NCBI GenBank assembly: GCA_963779225.1
Contig: CAVZWW010000003.1
Location: 806,001 to 870,000 of the forward strand
DNA: 64,000 nucleotides
Direction of reading: 5' to 3'
From: CAVPCZ01 sp963779225
GTDB lineage: Bacteria; Bacteroidota; Ignavibacteria; UBA10030; UBA6906
In this document: positions 63,601-64,000 of the stretch, in pieces
How the letters are laid out: each line of letters opens with the position of its first letter
How positions within the stretch are numbered: the first letter of the stretch is position 1
Notes under the pieces: model-generated
Seen by the model: only the letters and a program-made list of their open reading frames with translations
Database searches by the model: none
What the model was told of the DNA's origin: nothing
Program-made: the position numbers and the translations under genes

Positions 63601-64000
63601 ATGCACCACGATCTGATCAAACAAAAAGTTGCCCAGGCGGCGGCGATTCTCGACGAAACAGGCATCGACTGCTGGGTCACCTTTGTCCGCGAAACCGTTC
63701 TTAACGGAGATCCGATTCTCGATTATCTTGTTCCGGGCAACCTGACCTGGCACAGCGCTCTCATCATATCTTCCACGGGCAGAACGTGTGCAATCGTCGG
63801 CAGGTACGACCGCCAGATGGTGGTGGACACCGGAGCGTACGGACAGGTGCTGGATTATGTGCAGGGGATTCGCAAACCGTTTCTTTCATACATGAACACC
63901 CTCCATCCCCGTTCCATCGCGGTCAACTACTCCGTGGATAGCGAGATCTGCGACGGCATTACACACGGCATGTACCTCACACTGATGGACATGCTCAGGG
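63601..64000 (+). CDS. M24-family (Xaa-Pro) peptidase, N-terminal part
   Basis: Open from the ATG at 63601 to the window edge, 133 residues visible. The sequence (KVAQAAAILDETGIDCWVTF, LTWHSALIISSTGRTCAIVG, SIAVNYSVDSEICDGITHG) matches the creatinase-type N-terminal domain of Xaa-Pro aminopeptidase-like proteins. The metal-binding catalytic domain lies beyond the window, so activity cannot be judged. Starts six bases after the YiiX-like stop. Confidence 0.75.
   Translation, partial: MHHDLIKQKVAQAAAILDETGIDCWVTFVRETVLNGDPILDYLVPGNLTWHSALIISSTGRTCAIVGRYDRQMVVDTGAYGQVLDYVQGIRKPFLSYMNTLHPRSIAVNYSVDSEICDGITHGMYLTLMDMLR

Noticed and set aside
1..64000. CRISPR array or restriction/defence system
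   Set aside because: No regularly spaced direct repeats and no Cas, nuclease-helicase or methyltransferase-restriction pair were found; the PLD-like protein is an exported protein, not a cytosolic defence effector.

Overview
The window comes from a GC-rich bacterium of the Fibrobacteres-Chlorobi-Bacteroidetes (FCB) group, most likely an Ignavibacteria/Kryptonia-like lineage. Three features support this. First, at least three secreted proteins end in a type IX secretion (T9SS) type A sorting domain with the NYPNPFNP signature. Second, there is a TonB-dependent receptor with a carboxypeptidase-regulatory N-terminus next to a PorV/PorQ-family outer-membrane protein. Third, promoters read as TTGnnn-17 bp-TAnnTT. 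No plasmid, phage module, intact insertion sequence or CRISPR array was seen. The window is chromosomal and densely packed, and no stretch longer than about 300 bases lacks a gene or gene remnant.

Layout. 1-3312 (minus): 3' part of hflX and a BatA/VWA membrane protein. 3446-17488 (plus): a surface locus with two large secreted proteins, two lipoproteins, a TonB-dependent receptor, a PorV-like protein and a patatin-POTRA-barrel protein whose frame is broken at a 7-G run. 17557-19201: a small protein, an SDR-fold protein lacking the usual YxxxK, and a RAYT-like transposase relative that has lost its catalytic residues. 19358-23569: a DUF72 protein, a self-cleaving S24 repressor with paired operators, and a class V aminotransferase/DUF1015 pair. 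23811-29607: a T9SS-exported two-HKD phospholipase D-like protein and a T9SS-exported M14 carboxypeptidase. 29705-33239: a TPR protein, an EamA transporter, a TrmH-family methyltransferase, a 55-residue membrane protein and a DapDC-like PLP decarboxylase.

33395-39642 is a sugar-phosphate block: pgi, tkt, rpiB, tal and a polyphosphate glucokinase. These would phosphorylate glucose, interconvert glucose-6-P and fructose-6-P, and run the non-oxidative pentose phosphate pathway. 39723-47433 holds two tandem paralogous sensor kinases with periplasmic propellers and no adjacent response regulator. 47541-52612 carries an AhpD-like protein, a two-HTH regulator, a parvulin-type chaperone, tRNA-Gly(CCC), a small membrane protein, a PAS-only protein and a YchF-type ATPase. 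52758-64000 is rich in secreted hydrolases: M64 and M28 peptidases (the M28 frame broken at another 7-G run), a TPR protein, an NlpC/P60 lipoprotein, a GH2 glycosidase, an SMR/EamA-like protein, a decayed secreted gene, a YiiX-like cysteine peptidase and the start of an M24-family peptidase.

The themes are cell-surface export and nutrient scavenging plus central sugar metabolism. The most unusual items are the surface locus, the dead RAYT relative, the exported PLD-like protein, the S24 operator pair and the two matching G-tract frameshifts.
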